Source of the DNA: an uncultured Lachnospiraceae bacterium
GTDB lineage: Bacteria; Bacillota; Clostridia; Lachnospirales; Lachnospiraceae
DNA: 64,000 bases
Direction of reading: 5' to 3'
Assembly (NCBI GenBank): GCA_910579735.1
Contig: CAJTUZ010000008.1
Span: 62,001-126,000 of the forward strand
Part shown: positions 42,198 to 52,093 of the stretch, one piece after another
Layout of the letters: each line of letters begins with the position of its first letter
Position numbering within the stretch: the first letter of the stretch is position 1
The notes under the pieces: generated by a model
The model's input: the letters and a program-made list of their open reading frames with translations, nothing else
Databases searched by the model: none
What the model was told of the DNA's origin: nothing
Made by a program: the position numbers and the translations under genes

Positions 42198-44114
42198 ATG
42201 GCTAATGATTACGGAGCAGATCAGATTCAAATATTAGAAGGTCTTGAAGCAGTTAGAAAAAGACCCGGTATGTATATAGGAAGTACGTCCAGCAGAGGTC
42301 TTCATCACCTGGTTTATGAAATCGTAGATAATTCCGTAGATGAAGCACTGGCAGGATTCTGCAGTACGATCGATGTAACGGTCAATTCCGATAATTCTGT
42401 TACGGTTATTGATGATGGACGGGGCATTCCGACAGGAATCAATCATAAAGCGGGTATTCCTGCCGTTGAAGTTGTTTTTACGATTCTTCATGCGGGAGGA
42501 AAATTCGGCGGCGGAGGATACAAGGTATCGGGAGGACTCCACGGCGTAGGGGCCTCTGTTGTAAATGCCCTCTCTGACTGGCTTGAAGTGGAAATTTATA
42601 CAGAAGGCAAAATATATAAGCAGCGTTATGAGAGGGGACAAGTATGTTATCCTCTTAAAGTTGTAGGCGAATGCGAACCTGATAAAACAGGAACAAAAAT
42701 TCATTTTAAACCGGATGCGTCTATTTTTGAAGAGACTGTTTTTGATTATAAAACATTAAAAACAAGACTCAGAGAAACTGCTTTTCTTACAAAAGGGTTA
42801 AAGATTATTCTCTCCGATGAACGGGAAGGAATGGAACAGCGTAAAGAATTTCATTATGAAGGCGGAATCAAAGAGTTCGTTACGTATCTGAATAAAAGTA
42901 AAGATGCTTTGTATGGTCAGATCATGTACTTTGAAGGAACGAAAAATAATGTTTATGTTGAAGTTGCAATGCAGCATAATGATTCTTATAACGAAAGCGT
43001 TTATACATTTGTGAATAATATCAATACGCCCGAAGGCGGTACACATTTGATCGGTTTTAAGAATGCACTTACAAAGACATTTAATGATTATGCAAAAAAT
43101 AATAAATTATTAAAAGAAAACGAAGATAATCTTTCCGGTGATGATATCAGGGAAGGTTTGACAGCCATTATCAGCGTCAAAATAGAAGATCCCCAGTTTG
43201 AAGGACAGACAAAGCAGAAACTGGGAAATTCCGAAGCAAGGGGAGCCGTTGATAATATAGTAAGTGAACAGCTTACTTACTTTTTGGAACAAAATCCGTC
43301 TGTTGCCAAAATTATATGTGAAAAATCTATTCTGGCGCAGCGTGCAAGAGAAGCGGCCAGAAAGGCAAGGGATCTGACTCGTCGCAAAACTGCTTTGGAA
43401 GGTTCTTCCTTACCCGGTAAACTGGCCGATTGTTCGGACAAAAATCCTGAAAACTGTGAGATCTATATTGTAGAGGGAGATTCTGCCGGCGGCTCTGCCA
43501 AGACGGCAAGAAGTCGTGCCACACAGGCTATTCTGCCGCTTCGTGGAAAAATATTAAATGTAGAAAAAGCAAGACTTGACAGAATCTATGCAAACGAAGA
43601 GATCAAGGCTATGATTACTGCTTTCGGAACCGGCATTCATGAAGATTTTGATATCAGCAAACTTCGCTATAATAAGATTATTATTATGACGGATGCCGAT
43701 GTTGACGGGGCTCATATTGCTACGTTAATGCTTACCTTTATTTATCGTTTTATGCCGGAGCTGATCAGGCAGGGTCATGTTTATCTTGCAAAACCGCCTC
43801 TTTATAAACTGGAGAAAAACAGACAGGTCTGGTATGCTTACAGTGATGAAGAACTGGATAAACTTCTTGCGGAAGTGGGAAGAGATCAAAGTAATAAGAT
43901 CCAGCGTTATAAAGGTCTGGGAGAAATGGATGCGGATCAGCTTTGGGATACAACGATGGATCCGGAAAAACGTATTTTGCTTCGTGTTAATATCAATGAA
44001 GAGGAAGAATCTGAAGTAGATCTTACTTTTAATACTTTAATGGGTGATAAAGTAGAACCCAGACGTATTTTTATTGAAGAAAATGCGAAGTTTGTTAAGA
44101 ATCTCGATATTTAA
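42198..44114 (+). CDS. gyrB: DNA gyrase subunit B
   Basis: The GHKL ATPase domain shows VDNSVDEALAGF and GLHGVGASVVNALS, followed by the transducer. The TOPRIM domain has EGDSAGGSAKTAR and IIIMTDADVDGAHI. The C-terminal end is YKGLGEMDADQLWDTTM and RRIFIEENAKFVKNLDI. The 638 residues are typical of the short Gram-positive form. GCAGGAGG lies close to the ATG. It forms A2B2 gyrase with the next gene. Confidence 0.98.
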   Translation: MANDYGADQIQILEGLEAVRKRPGMYIGSTSSRGLHHLVYEIVDNSVDEALAGFCSTIDVTVNSDNSVTVIDDGRGIPTGINHKAGIPAVEVVFTILHAGGKFGGGGYKVSGGLHGVGASVVNALSDWLEVEIYTEGKIYKQRYERGQVCYPLKVVGECEPDKTGTKIHFKPDASIFEETVFDYKTLKTRLRETAFLTKGLKIILSDEREGMEQRKEFHYEGGIKEFVTYLNKSKDALYGQIMYFEGTKNNVYVEVAMQHNDSYNESVYTFVNNINTPEGGTHLIGFKNALTKTFNDYAKNNKLLKENEDNLSGDDIREGLTAIISVKIEDPQFEGQTKQKLGNSEARGAVDNIVSEQLTYFLEQNPSVAKIICEKSILAQRAREAARKARDLTRRKTALEGSSLPGKLADCSDKNPENCEIYIVEGDSAGGSAKTARSRATQAILPLRGKILNVEKARLDRIYANEEIKAMITAFGTGIHEDFDISKLRYNKIIIMTDADVDGAHIATLMLTFIYRFMPELIRQGHVYLAKPPLYKLEKNRQVWYAYSDEELDKLLAEVGRDQSNKIQRYKGLGEMDADQLWDTTMDPEKRILLRVNINEEEESEVDLTFNTLMGDKVEPRRIFIEENAKFVKNLDI

Positions 44115-44139
44115 ATTGAAAAATCAGAGATTTTTCAAT
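44115..44139 (+). other. Perfect hairpin between gyrB and gyrA
   Basis: ATTGAAAAATC and GATTTTTCAAT flank a 3-nt AGA loop, starting directly after the gyrB stop. No T tract follows, so it is not a terminator; it ends about 20 nt before the gyrA start, just ahead of GAAAGGA, and may stabilise or process the mRNA or tune gyrA translation. Confidence 0.7.
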
Positions 44140-44158
44140 TGAAAGGAATCATATTAGA

Positions 44159-46729
44159 ATGGATGATCGTATTTTTGATAAAATTGAAGAAGTAGACCTT
44201 AAGAAAAAAATGGAAGATTCTTACATTGATTATGCAATGAGCGTTATTGCGGCACGTGCACTGCCTGATGTAAGAGATGGTTTGAAGCCGGTGCAGAGAA
44301 GAGTTCTGTATTCCATGATAGAGTTGAATAACGGTCCCGACAAACCGCATAGAAAAAGTGCGCGTATTGTCGGTGATACAATGGGTAAGTATCATCCTCA
44401 TGGAGATAGTTCTATCTATGGAGCTCTTGTTAATATGGCACAGGAATGGTCTACACGTTATCCGCTCGTGGATGGACATGGCAATTTCGGTTCCGTCGAT
44501 GGGGATGGCGCTGCAGCTATGCGTTATACGGAAGCACGTTTGAGTAAAATTTCGATGGAGCTGCTTGCAGATATCAATAAAGATACGGTTAATTTCGTTC
44601 CTAACTTTGATGATACGGAAAAAGAACCTTCCGTGCTTCCAAGCCGTTATCCGAATCTTCTGGTAAACGGTACTTCCGGTATTGCAGTAGGTATGGCTAC
44701 CAATATACCGCCTCATAATTTACGTGAAGTTATAAGTGCCGTTATAAAGATTATAGATAATCAGGTACAGGAAAACAGAAAGACAGAGATCGAAGAAGTT
44801 TTAGAACTGATCAAGGCGCCGGATTTCCCGACAGGCGGTGTGATACTCGGAACAAGAGGAGCGGAAGAAGCTTATCGTACCGGACGCGGTAAAGTCAGAG
44901 TCCGTGCCGTAACCAATATTGAAACAATGGAAAATGGAAAGAACCGTATTATCGTGACGGAACTTCCTTATATGGTAAATAAGGCCAATCTGATTTTGAA
45001 AATTGCCGATATGGTAAAATTAAAGAAAATAGATGGTATTACAGATCTTCGCGACGAAACGAACAGAGAAGGTATGCGTATCGTCATTGAACTTAGAAGA
45101 GATGTTAACGCAAATGTTATTTTGAATCAGCTTTATAAACATACCCAGTTGCAGGATTCTTTCGGTATTATCATGCTTGCTCTTGTTAACCAGGAACCGA
45201 AGGTGATGAATCTTCTTGATATGCTTGGTTATTATCTGGATCATCAGAAGGATGTTGTAACAAGAAGAACAAAATATGATCTGAATAAAGCGGAAGAAAG
45301 AGATCATATTTTACAGGGATTGTTGATTGCTCTTGATAATATAGATGAAGTAATCCAGATTATCAGAAGCAGCCAGACGACCCAGATTGCAAAAGAAAGA
45401 CTGATAGAACGTTTTGCGCTTTCCGAAGTACAGTCACAGGCAATCGTAGATATGCGTCTGCGTGCTCTGACAGGTCTGGAAAGAGAAAAACTGGAAAACG
45501 AACATAAAGAATTATTGGCAAAAATTGCAGAATTAAAGGCAATTTTGGCAGATGAAAAGTTACTGCTCGGCGTCATCAAAGAAGAAATGTTAATTATTGC
45601 AGAAAAATTCGGTGACGATCGAAGAAGTAAGATCGGATATGATGTCTATGATATTAATATGGAAGATCTGATACCGAGGGACAACACAGTCATTGCCATG
45701 ACCAGTCTCGGTTATGTGAAACGTATGACAGTAGATAACTTTAAGTCACAGAACCGCGGCGGTAAAGGAATTAAAGGAATGCAGACATTGGAAGAAGACT
45801 ATATAGAAGATCTTCTGATGACGACGACGCATCATTATCTGATGTTTTTTACCAATTACGGAAGAGTTTACCGATTAAAAGCCTATGAAATTCCCGAAGC
45901 GGGACGTACGGCAAGAGGAACTGCGATCATTAATTTGCTGCAGCTGACGCCGGGCGAGAAAATTTCAGCCATGATTCCGATCAAAGATTATGAAGACGAT
46001 AAAAATCTTTTCATGGTTACGAAAAAAGGTATCGTCAAGAAAACTTCTATTCTGGAATACAGCAATGTCCGTAAAAACGGCCTTGCCGCAATCAATCTCA
46101 GAGAAGATGATGAACTGATCGAAGTAAAATCAACGGATAAGGATACTGAAATTTTCCTTGTTACAAAACTTGGTATGTGTATCCGATTCAGGGAAACGGA
46201 TGTAAGAGCAACCGGACGCTCCTCCATGGGTGTTATCGGTATGAATTTATCCGATGGTGATGAAATAATCGGTATGCAGTTAGATCACCAGGGAGATTCT
46301 CTTTTGATCGTTTCTGAAAACGGCCTTGGAAAACGTACTTATCTGGATGAGTTTACCGTACAAAACAGGGGCGGTAAAGGTGTGAAATGTTATAAGATCA
46401 CTGAAAAAACAGGTAATGTAGTCGGTGTAAAAGCAGTAAACGACGATCACGAGATTATGATGATCACAACAGAAGGTGTTATTATCCAGCTGCGTATGGA
46501 AGATATTTCAACACTTGGCAGAATTACATCCGGTGTCAAAATGATGAATCTGGAAGAGGACGTGAAGGTTGCCAAGATTGCCAAAGTAAGGGAAAAAGTA
46601 AGTGATGGCAGCCAGGAATTTGAAAATATCGACGATGCAATGGAAGAGATTCCGGAAGAAGAGCGATATGGTAATATTTCTGAAAATGATGATGAAAAAG
46701 TAACCCTGCCGGAAGAAGAAGTTGAATAA
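44159..46729 (+). CDS. gyrA: DNA gyrase subunit A
   Basis: The winged-helix/tower domain has the active-site Tyr in MRYTEARLSKIS. The C-terminal beta-pinwheel contains SQNRGGKGIKG, a variant of the GyrA box that marks gyrase rather than topoisomerase IV, and a second VQNRGGKG. The tail is acidic, as is common. In the quinolone region the sequence is HPHGDSSIYGALVNMAQ: the Ser at the position-83 equivalent is retained, while the position-87 equivalent is Gly, where many bacteria have Asp or Glu. The 856 residues are normal. Confidence 0.97.
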   Translation: MDDRIFDKIEEVDLKKKMEDSYIDYAMSVIAARALPDVRDGLKPVQRRVLYSMIELNNGPDKPHRKSARIVGDTMGKYHPHGDSSIYGALVNMAQEWSTRYPLVDGHGNFGSVDGDGAAAMRYTEARLSKISMELLADINKDTVNFVPNFDDTEKEPSVLPSRYPNLLVNGTSGIAVGMATNIPPHNLREVISAVIKIIDNQVQENRKTEIEEVLELIKAPDFPTGGVILGTRGAEEAYRTGRGKVRVRAVTNIETMENGKNRIIVTELPYMVNKANLILKIADMVKLKKIDGITDLRDETNREGMRIVIELRRDVNANVILNQLYKHTQLQDSFGIIMLALVNQEPKVMNLLDMLGYYLDHQKDVVTRRTKYDLNKAEERDHILQGLLIALDNIDEVIQIIRSSQTTQIAKERLIERFALSEVQSQAIVDMRLRALTGLEREKLENEHKELLAKIAELKAILADEKLLLGVIKEEMLIIAEKFGDDRRSKIGYDVYDINMEDLIPRDNTVIAMTSLGYVKRMTVDNFKSQNRGGKGIKGMQTLEEDYIEDLLMTTTHHYLMFFTNYGRVYRLKAYEIPEAGRTARGTAIINLLQLTPGEKISAMIPIKDYEDDKNLFMVTKKGIVKKTSILEYSNVRKNGLAAINLREDDELIEVKSTDKDTEIFLVTKLGMCIRFRETDVRATGRSSMGVIGMNLSDGDEIIGMQLDHQGDSLLIVSENGLGKRTYLDEFTVQNRGGKGVKCYKITEKTGNVVGVKAVNDDHEIMMITTEGVIIQLRMEDISTLGRITSGVKMMNLEEDVKVAKIAKVREKVSDGSQEFENIDDAMEEIPEEERYGNISENDDEKVTLPEEEVE

Positions 46730-46770
46730 ACAATGAATGCCGTGCTTTATGAGTCATTCTCATGTTAATC

Positions 46771-46803
46771 AAAAAGAGATACCGGGGAACTGGTATCTCT
46801 TTT
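46771..46803 (+). terminator. Terminator of the dnaN-gyrA operon
   Basis: AAAAAGAGATACC and GGTATCTCTTTT form a 12-bp stem with a short GC loop and a T tract, 42 nt past the gyrA stop. Confidence 0.92.
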
Positions 46804-46884
46804 ATAATCAGTATAGAAGATATCAGTTCAAAATTTTAAACCTATGAGAAAGAAATGCAGATTAAAAAGGGGGAAAAGAAAAAT

Positions 46885-47406
46885 ATGATTGATCTATATG
46901 ATAAAATAAAGAAAGAAAAGAAAGAGAAAAAAGATATTAAGTTTAATATTATCATACTGTTATTTTTTACTTTGCTGCTGTTATTGATCTGTTCAAGTGC
47001 ATGGTTTATGGGATATCATGTAAGATATTCCAATTTTGTTAACAAATTATCAAAAAGTATTGCTTATGTGAATGAAAATGATAGTTTGATGGTATATACA
47101 AATGAAAAAATTTTAAAGCTGTCGGAAGAAAATTTCAGAGGTTTCAATACATATCTTACGATAAACGGTTCCGGTAAGGAAACGAAAAAGGTTCCGGAAG
47201 GAGAATCGATTCTGTTTGATTACGGGGATGGTTCCCTGTTGGAATTATGGGATTTTCCTGCGGATAAGTACTCTAATAGAAATGGTGTTTTCATACAATA
47301 CACGGATCCGGAAGGAAAAATATATTCTTATATCAGTTATAAGATAACGTATGAAACGGTCGTTACACGGTATTTGCTTTATGATAATCTTGAAATTACA
47401 CAATAA
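46885..47406 (+). CDS. Membrane-anchored protein of unknown function
   Basis: The protein has a very Lys/Glu-rich start (DKIKKEKKEKKDIKF), one transmembrane helix of about 22 residues (NIIILLFFTLLLLLICSSAWF), and an external domain of roughly 130 residues with several Tyr-rich strands. No catalytic motif is visible. I start at ATG 46885, about 11 nt after AGGGGG; the ATG at 46855 would add ten Lys-rich residues and lacks a ribosome binding site. The metallophosphoesterase starts 15 nt downstream, so the two are probably co-transcribed. Confidence 0.7.
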   Translation: MIDLYDKIKKEKKEKKDIKFNIIILLFFTLLLLLICSSAWFMGYHVRYSNFVNKLSKSIAYVNENDSLMVYTNEKILKLSEENFRGFNTYLTINGSGKETKKVPEGESILFDYGDGSLLELWDFPADKYSNRNGVFIQYTDPEGKIYSYISYKITYETVVTRYLLYDNLEITQ

Positions 47407-47420
47407 GGAGAATTTTATAT

Positions 47421-48278
47421 ATGAAACTGGCAGTGATCGGAGATATTCACAGTAATCATATGGCTCTGAAAAGGTGTATTGAACATGCATTCAGTCAAAA
47501 TGCAGAGGAATTCATTTTTCTGGGGGATTATATCAGCGATTGTCCCTATCCGCATAAAACAATGCAGATCATTTATGAAATGAAAGACAAGTATCATTGT
47601 TCTTTTATTCGCGGAAACAGAGAAGATTATATGCTGCATCACAGGGAAAACCCGAACGAGCGCTGGACTTATTCCTCGGCAAGCGGAAATCTGTTGTATA
47701 CTTATGAGAATCTTACGAAAGAAGATCTTGATTTCTATGAATCACTGGATATCAAAGGAATTTATAGAAAAGAAGGATATCCGCCGTTTCGCTATTGTCA
47801 TGGTTCATTAACTTCTTCGAAAGAACTACTATTGCCGGATAATGAAAATCTGGAATCCATTATGGAAAATCTGGATGTAGATTTGTTGATCAGCGGCCAT
47901 GCTCATATACAGGAAAGCAGAACGTACGGAAACAAAAAACTGATCCATCCCGGTTCGGTTGGAGTACCCTGGTATTATAACGGAAAAGCGCAATATATGA
48001 TCCTGCATGGAGAAAAATCAGGATGGAACGAAGAGTTTTTTCAACTGGATTATGATGTGGAAACGGTAAAAAAGGAATATGAAACGTCAGGATTGAATGA
48101 AAAGGCGCCATATTGGGCAAAACTCACGAAACATGTACTTGATACGGGAGACGATTATATGAGCCCTTGTTTGGAACTTGCCATGAAATTGTGCAAAGAA
48201 AAGGAAGGCAGCGTTACGTGGCCGGATATTCCGGAAAAATACTGGGAAATAGCTGTAAAACAATATGGTATACTATAA
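47421..48278 (+). CDS. Calcineurin-like metallophosphoesterase
   Basis: The metal-binding motifs are in order: GDIHSNH (D-x-H), FLGDYISD (GD), IRGNREDYML (GN, with Arg in place of the usual GNHD), and the late ISGHAHIQES with HPGSVG (GHxH). This is the YfcE/MJ0936-like group of phosphodiesterases or phosphatases. The C-terminal ~80 residues lie beyond the usual domain. AAGGAGAATT precedes the ATG. The natural substrate is unknown. Confidence 0.88.
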   Translation: MKLAVIGDIHSNHMALKRCIEHAFSQNAEEFIFLGDYISDCPYPHKTMQIIYEMKDKYHCSFIRGNREDYMLHHRENPNERWTYSSASGNLLYTYENLTKEDLDFYESLDIKGIYRKEGYPPFRYCHGSLTSSKELLLPDNENLESIMENLDVDLLISGHAHIQESRTYGNKKLIHPGSVGVPWYYNGKAQYMILHGEKSGWNEEFFQLDYDVETVKKEYETSGLNEKAPYWAKLTKHVLDTGDDYMSPCLELAMKLCKEKEGSVTWPDIPEKYWEIAVKQYGIL

Positions 48279-48325
48279 AATATGGTATCTGAAAAACATT
48301 TATAAAAGGAAACGGAAGACAGATT

Positions 48326-50038
48326 ATGAAATCATCAGAAGAATTAAGGAATAATCTTCGTGCAATCAACAGAAAAAGTTATCCTGCTTATAAATCATTA
48401 GCAGGAAGTTATTCATTTGGAAAATACGTATTGAATATTGAACATGTTCAGGGAGATCCGTTTGCGGCTCCTTCAAGATTAAGCGTAAGAGTAGAGCATG
48501 CAATTGCGGCATTTCCGAAAAATGATTATCTGACAAAGGAAAATAAAACTGCTTTGGAGGATTATTTGATACGGCGTTTTCATAAACAGGCGGATAAATT
48601 CTGTTTTCAGGCCAAAGGTTCCGGGAAAAGCGGAATAATTACAGTAAGCAGATGCGGACAGGAAATTTTGGAGAGAACTGCCTGTGAAATTACAGGAAAA
48701 GAAATTATTGTGCGCTTTGAAGTAGGATTTCCGGCAAACGGACGTACGATCAATGCCATGGAACTGGAAAAAATCCTGTTTGATTTTATTCCCGTATGCG
48801 TAGAACAGAGTTTATATTATGAGAAAACGCCGAAACAGGAATTGGAGAAGACAATTCATCTGGCAGAAGACCAACGATACATCAGAGAAGAAATGAAAAG
48901 ACAAAATATCGTGGCATTTGTTGCGGATGGATCGATCCTGCCAAGAGAAAGCGGCGTTTCCGACAGACCGTTAAAAGATGGCATCCCGTTTCAGTCGCCC
49001 GAAACAATGGCAGTTACGTTAGAACTTCCTCATAAAGGGACTCTTAGAGGGATGGGGATCAAAAAAGGCATTACGCTGATCGTAGGCGGAGGATATCATG
49101 GAAAATCTACGCTCCTGAAAGCACTTGAGAGAGGCGTATATAACCACATTACAGGGGATGGAAGAGAATATGTGATAACCGATGAGACAGCATTAAAGCT
49201 GCGTGCAGAAGATGGCAGGAAAATAACCAATACCGATATTTCTCTTTTTATCAATCATCTGCCAAATGGAAAAGATACGAAAAGTTTTTCTACATTAGAT
49301 GCCAGCGGCAGTACTTCCCAGGCAGCCAATATTATTGAAGGAATCGAAGCAGGCAGCAGGCTTTTACTGATTGATGAAGATACATCTGCGACAAATTTCA
49401 TGGTTCGTGATGAACTGATGCAAAAGATCGTTGCCAGAGAAAAAGAACCGATTACACCGTTTCTGGAACGTGCCAGAGATTTGTATGAAAAAGCAGATAT
49501 TTCTACGATATTGGTCGTAGGAAGCTGCGGTTCTTATTTCTATATTGCGGATCATATCCTGCAAATGGATTCTTATCAGGCAATTGATATTACGGATGAA
49601 ACAAAGAAATTCCTGAAAGATACGGTTTCTCCTGTGATAAACGCTCCGGAATTTCATCTGCCTGCAGATAAACGTGAGATCGATCTGTCAGGGTCTGTGC
49701 AGAAAAGAAAGACATACCGCGGGGACGGTTACGTAGAAGAACGTCTGAAGATTAAAAGAATGGGAAAAACCGCATTTTCCATTGGAAAAGATAATCTGGA
49801 TCTGCGTTATGTAGAACAGCTTATAGATGAAGAACAGACACAGGCGCTTGCCTATCTACTTCGTTATGCGAAAGAACATTACGGAGACCGGAGAAGTGAT
49901 ATAAAGGAAATCGTGAAGGCTCTGGATAATATGATAAAAACCAAAGGACTTGCCGGTATCTGTGATAAAGGTAATGCAGTGTCAGGTCTGGCAGTGCCCA
50001 GAGTCCAGGAGATATTTGCCTGTTTTAACAGATATTGA
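48326..50038 (+). CDS. ABC-class P-loop ATPase (COG3044-like)
   Basis: This soluble 570-residue protein belongs to the predicted ABC-class ATPases with a single ATPase domain and no transporter partner. The P-loop is GGGYHGKSTLLKALERG (about residue 254). Further on come TLDASGSTSQAANIIEGIEAGSRLLLIDEDTSATNF, which combines signature and Walker B, and ILVVGSCGSYFYIADHIL. The N-terminal ~200 residues are a family-specific domain. The biological role is not established; nucleic-acid binding has been suggested. It has its own terminator. Confidence 0.85.
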   Translation: MKSSEELRNNLRAINRKSYPAYKSLAGSYSFGKYVLNIEHVQGDPFAAPSRLSVRVEHAIAAFPKNDYLTKENKTALEDYLIRRFHKQADKFCFQAKGSGKSGIITVSRCGQEILERTACEITGKEIIVRFEVGFPANGRTINAMELEKILFDFIPVCVEQSLYYEKTPKQELEKTIHLAEDQRYIREEMKRQNIVAFVADGSILPRESGVSDRPLKDGIPFQSPETMAVTLELPHKGTLRGMGIKKGITLIVGGGYHGKSTLLKALERGVYNHITGDGREYVITDETALKLRAEDGRKITNTDISLFINHLPNGKDTKSFSTLDASGSTSQAANIIEGIEAGSRLLLIDEDTSATNFMVRDELMQKIVAREKEPITPFLERARDLYEKADISTILVVGSCGSYFYIADHILQMDSYQAIDITDETKKFLKDTVSPVINAPEFHLPADKREIDLSGSVQKRKTYRGDGYVEERLKIKRMGKTAFSIGKDNLDLRYVEQLIDEEQTQALAYLLRYAKEHYGDRRSDIKEIVKALDNMIKTKGLAGICDKGNAVSGLAVPRVQEIFACFNRY

Positions 50039-50039
50039 G

Positions 50040-50063
50040 AACGGCGGTCTTTTGACCGCCGTT
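50040..50063 (+). terminator. Terminator after the ABC-class ATPase gene
   Basis: AACGGCGGTC and GACCGCCGTT pair around TTTT. The following tract (TGTAAGAATTTTC) is only moderately T-rich. It may act for both this gene and the convergent chemoreceptor gene. Confidence 0.75.
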
Positions 50064-50087
50064 TGTAAGAATTTTCTCTATAATATT

Positions 50088-51011
50088 TTATTTTTTTATG
50101 TAGTCTTTTACAATGAGCGGAATCTGTGACAGCATATTATCGACATCTTCAAACATACTGCTTTTGGTCGTTCCGAGTTTTCTTGCATGGTTAATATGTT
50201 GTACGACTTCCTGATATTGTTTTCTGATCTTATCAAAGTATCCGCATAATACCTGAAGAGCCCTTTTGGAATCCTCAATAACGCCGTTGATCTCTGTTTG
50301 TACGGAAGTGGCATTTTCTGCCGCCTGTGTAATATTATCGAACATTTCGGAAGTTTCGTCTACTTTACTCAGACTTTGTTCAAGCGCCTGCTGGGATGTA
50401 TTGATACTTGCATTTAATTTGTCTGTTTCATCTTCTACATCCCGTAAGCCGGAATTTACTTCATCGACAAGTTCTTTGATCTCGTCTGCCAGTGTTTTTA
50501 CTTCTTCTGCAACAACTGCAAATCCTTTTCCTCTTTCTCCGGCCTTAGCAGCTTCGATAGAAGCGTTTAATGCCAGAATGTTTGTCTGATCGGCAATGGA
50601 TATGATTTTGTTCATACAGAGTTTGATCTTTTTAACAGAAGACTGGAAATTCTCAAAAGTACTGTCCATATCACTGAAATAATCTCTTACCTGCATAGAA
50701 CTGTTTTTTAATGATTCGACTTCGTCTTGTGCCTGTATAACAGATTGGGCAATATCGTCTTTTACTGTTGCAAACTGTCCGGATACCTGATTGATACTGG
50801 AGAAAGTCTGGTCAAAATCCTGTAATGTATTCTGAAAACTATCTGCTTCGGCAAGTACGCCGCCAAAAGAACTGCTTACCATGCTGAGCTCTTTTAAGGA
50901 AGTTACTTCATTTTGTACAAGTTCCTGTTGGTATGTCTTCAAACTGTCTGTCACATGCAAAATCGGATACAGACTTTTTTCTTTATTTTGCGATTTATTA
51001 TTAAACAGCAT
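50088..51011 (-). CDS. Soluble methyl-accepting chemotaxis-type signalling protein
   Basis: The C-terminal half is an MCP signalling coiled coil with the hairpin tip IADQTNILALNASIEAAKAGERGKGFAVVAEEVKTLA. There is no membrane segment and no recognisable ligand domain; the N-terminal ~90 residues are a predicted helical region. I start at ATG 51011, which has AAGGAGGA 4 nt upstream; a TTG frame to 51029 would overlap the upstream gene. It follows the FIST gene by 10 nt, which suggests that FIST provides the input. Confidence 0.88.
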   Translation of the reverse strand: MLFNNKSQNKEKSLYPILHVTDSLKTYQQELVQNEVTSLKELSMVSSSFGGVLAEADSFQNTLQDFDQTFSSINQVSGQFATVKDDIAQSVIQAQDEVESLKNSSMQVRDYFSDMDSTFENFQSSVKKIKLCMNKIISIADQTNILALNASIEAAKAGERGKGFAVVAEEVKTLADEIKELVDEVNSGLRDVEDETDKLNASINTSQQALEQSLSKVDETSEMFDNITQAAENATSVQTEINGVIEDSKRALQVLCGYFDKIRKQYQEVVQHINHARKLGTTKSSMFEDVDNMLSQIPLIVKDYIKK

Positions 51012-51021
51012 GTTGTCCTCC

Positions 51022-52077
51022 TTATTCAAATACGACGCAAGTCATAGATTGATTGACGAATCGGTTATTATAATGTTCTCCATAGCCGACAAAACCGACA
51101 TGGTTGCCTAAAGAGGCCATTTCCTGCAAATATTCGTTCATATAATGATTATCATTGAATAACAGATAACGGAACAGGCAGTTAACGGAAAATACGGCTG
51201 AACGTTTCGGGAAATCCCGTTTAATGGTTTCAATTGTTTCCTTTACGATTGCCTTATAATCGCCAAGTTCCAACATGATCAGTACGTCGGAATCGTTTAC
51301 CTGTCTGAAACATGTCAGGGCATTGCCGTTTACTTCTTTGATCGATATGATACAGGTATCGTCGCCGTTGATTTTTCCAAAAGGATTTTTAAAAGTCTGT
51401 GTCAGTATTTCTTTCTCCGTTACATGAAGAATATCCTGATATACCTGTCTGGCCGGATGGCCGTTCAATTCGCCGATTATGTAATTCGCCTTATCTGTCT
51501 TGGAAGCGATGAAATAGTAATTGCCCATTTGGTGGTATATATTTTCTTTGTAGGTTTTTACCCTGCCGTTATTGTTTTTGACCATTGCATAAGCTACGGC
51601 ATCTTCATATACCTTACCGTTGGCGGATACTTTACCCGCGTCGCCGGTTCCTCCGACAAGAGGAATATTGATGTTTCCAAGGACGCTGTTTATTGTGGTA
51701 AGTACGCAGGCATCATTTCCTGAACAAAAGTCAATACATACAGTATCTCTTGATGATCCGTTCACAGTCTTGACATCCTGTTTTAGACGTTCTATATATT
51801 TTACAGGCATGGTAGATACTTCTTCAAGTACATTGGCGGCAGCGGCGACACCATCCAAAAAAGCTATGATGCCGACGCCTTTTTCTACGACCCGCGTATC
51901 GTAACTCATGCCGATACAGCCGATGCTGGGTATTTTAGGAAAAAGCTTTTCCAGTTCCGCTACATGTTTTTCAAATTGATCCCCGTTAGATAGAAGCATG
52001 ATCAGCTGGGGGTTTTTTAAGCCGCGGACGGCTTCCTGCAGATCTCCGTTTTGACTCATACCAAAAAATTGTCTCAA
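51022..52077 (-). CDS. FIST-domain sensory protein
   Basis: The 351-residue soluble protein matches the FIST_N plus FIST_C arrangement. The N-terminal part has LIMLLSNGDQFEKHVAELEKLFPKIPSIGCIGMS and later NIPLVGGTGDAGK. The C-terminal part ends FGKINGDDTCIISIKEVNGNALTCF, then VGFVGYGEHYNNRFVNQSMTCVVFE. FIST domains are putative small-ligand sensors often coupled to chemoreceptors, kinases or cyclases. Here the partner is the soluble chemoreceptor directly downstream, and a redox flavoprotein lies directly upstream. Confidence 0.85.
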   Translation of the reverse strand: MRQFFGMSQNGDLQEAVRGLKNPQLIMLLSNGDQFEKHVAELEKLFPKIPSIGCIGMSYDTRVVEKGVGIIAFLDGVAAAANVLEEVSTMPVKYIERLKQDVKTVNGSSRDTVCIDFCSGNDACVLTTINSVLGNINIPLVGGTGDAGKVSANGKVYEDAVAYAMVKNNNGRVKTYKENIYHQMGNYYFIASKTDKANYIIGELNGHPARQVYQDILHVTEKEILTQTFKNPFGKINGDDTCIISIKEVNGNALTCFRQVNDSDVLIMLELGDYKAIVKETIETIKRDFPKRSAVFSVNCLFRYLLFNDNHYMNEYLQEMASLGNHVGFVGYGEHYNNRFVNQSMTCVVFE

Positions 52078-52093
52078 TTTTCATACCTCTTTT

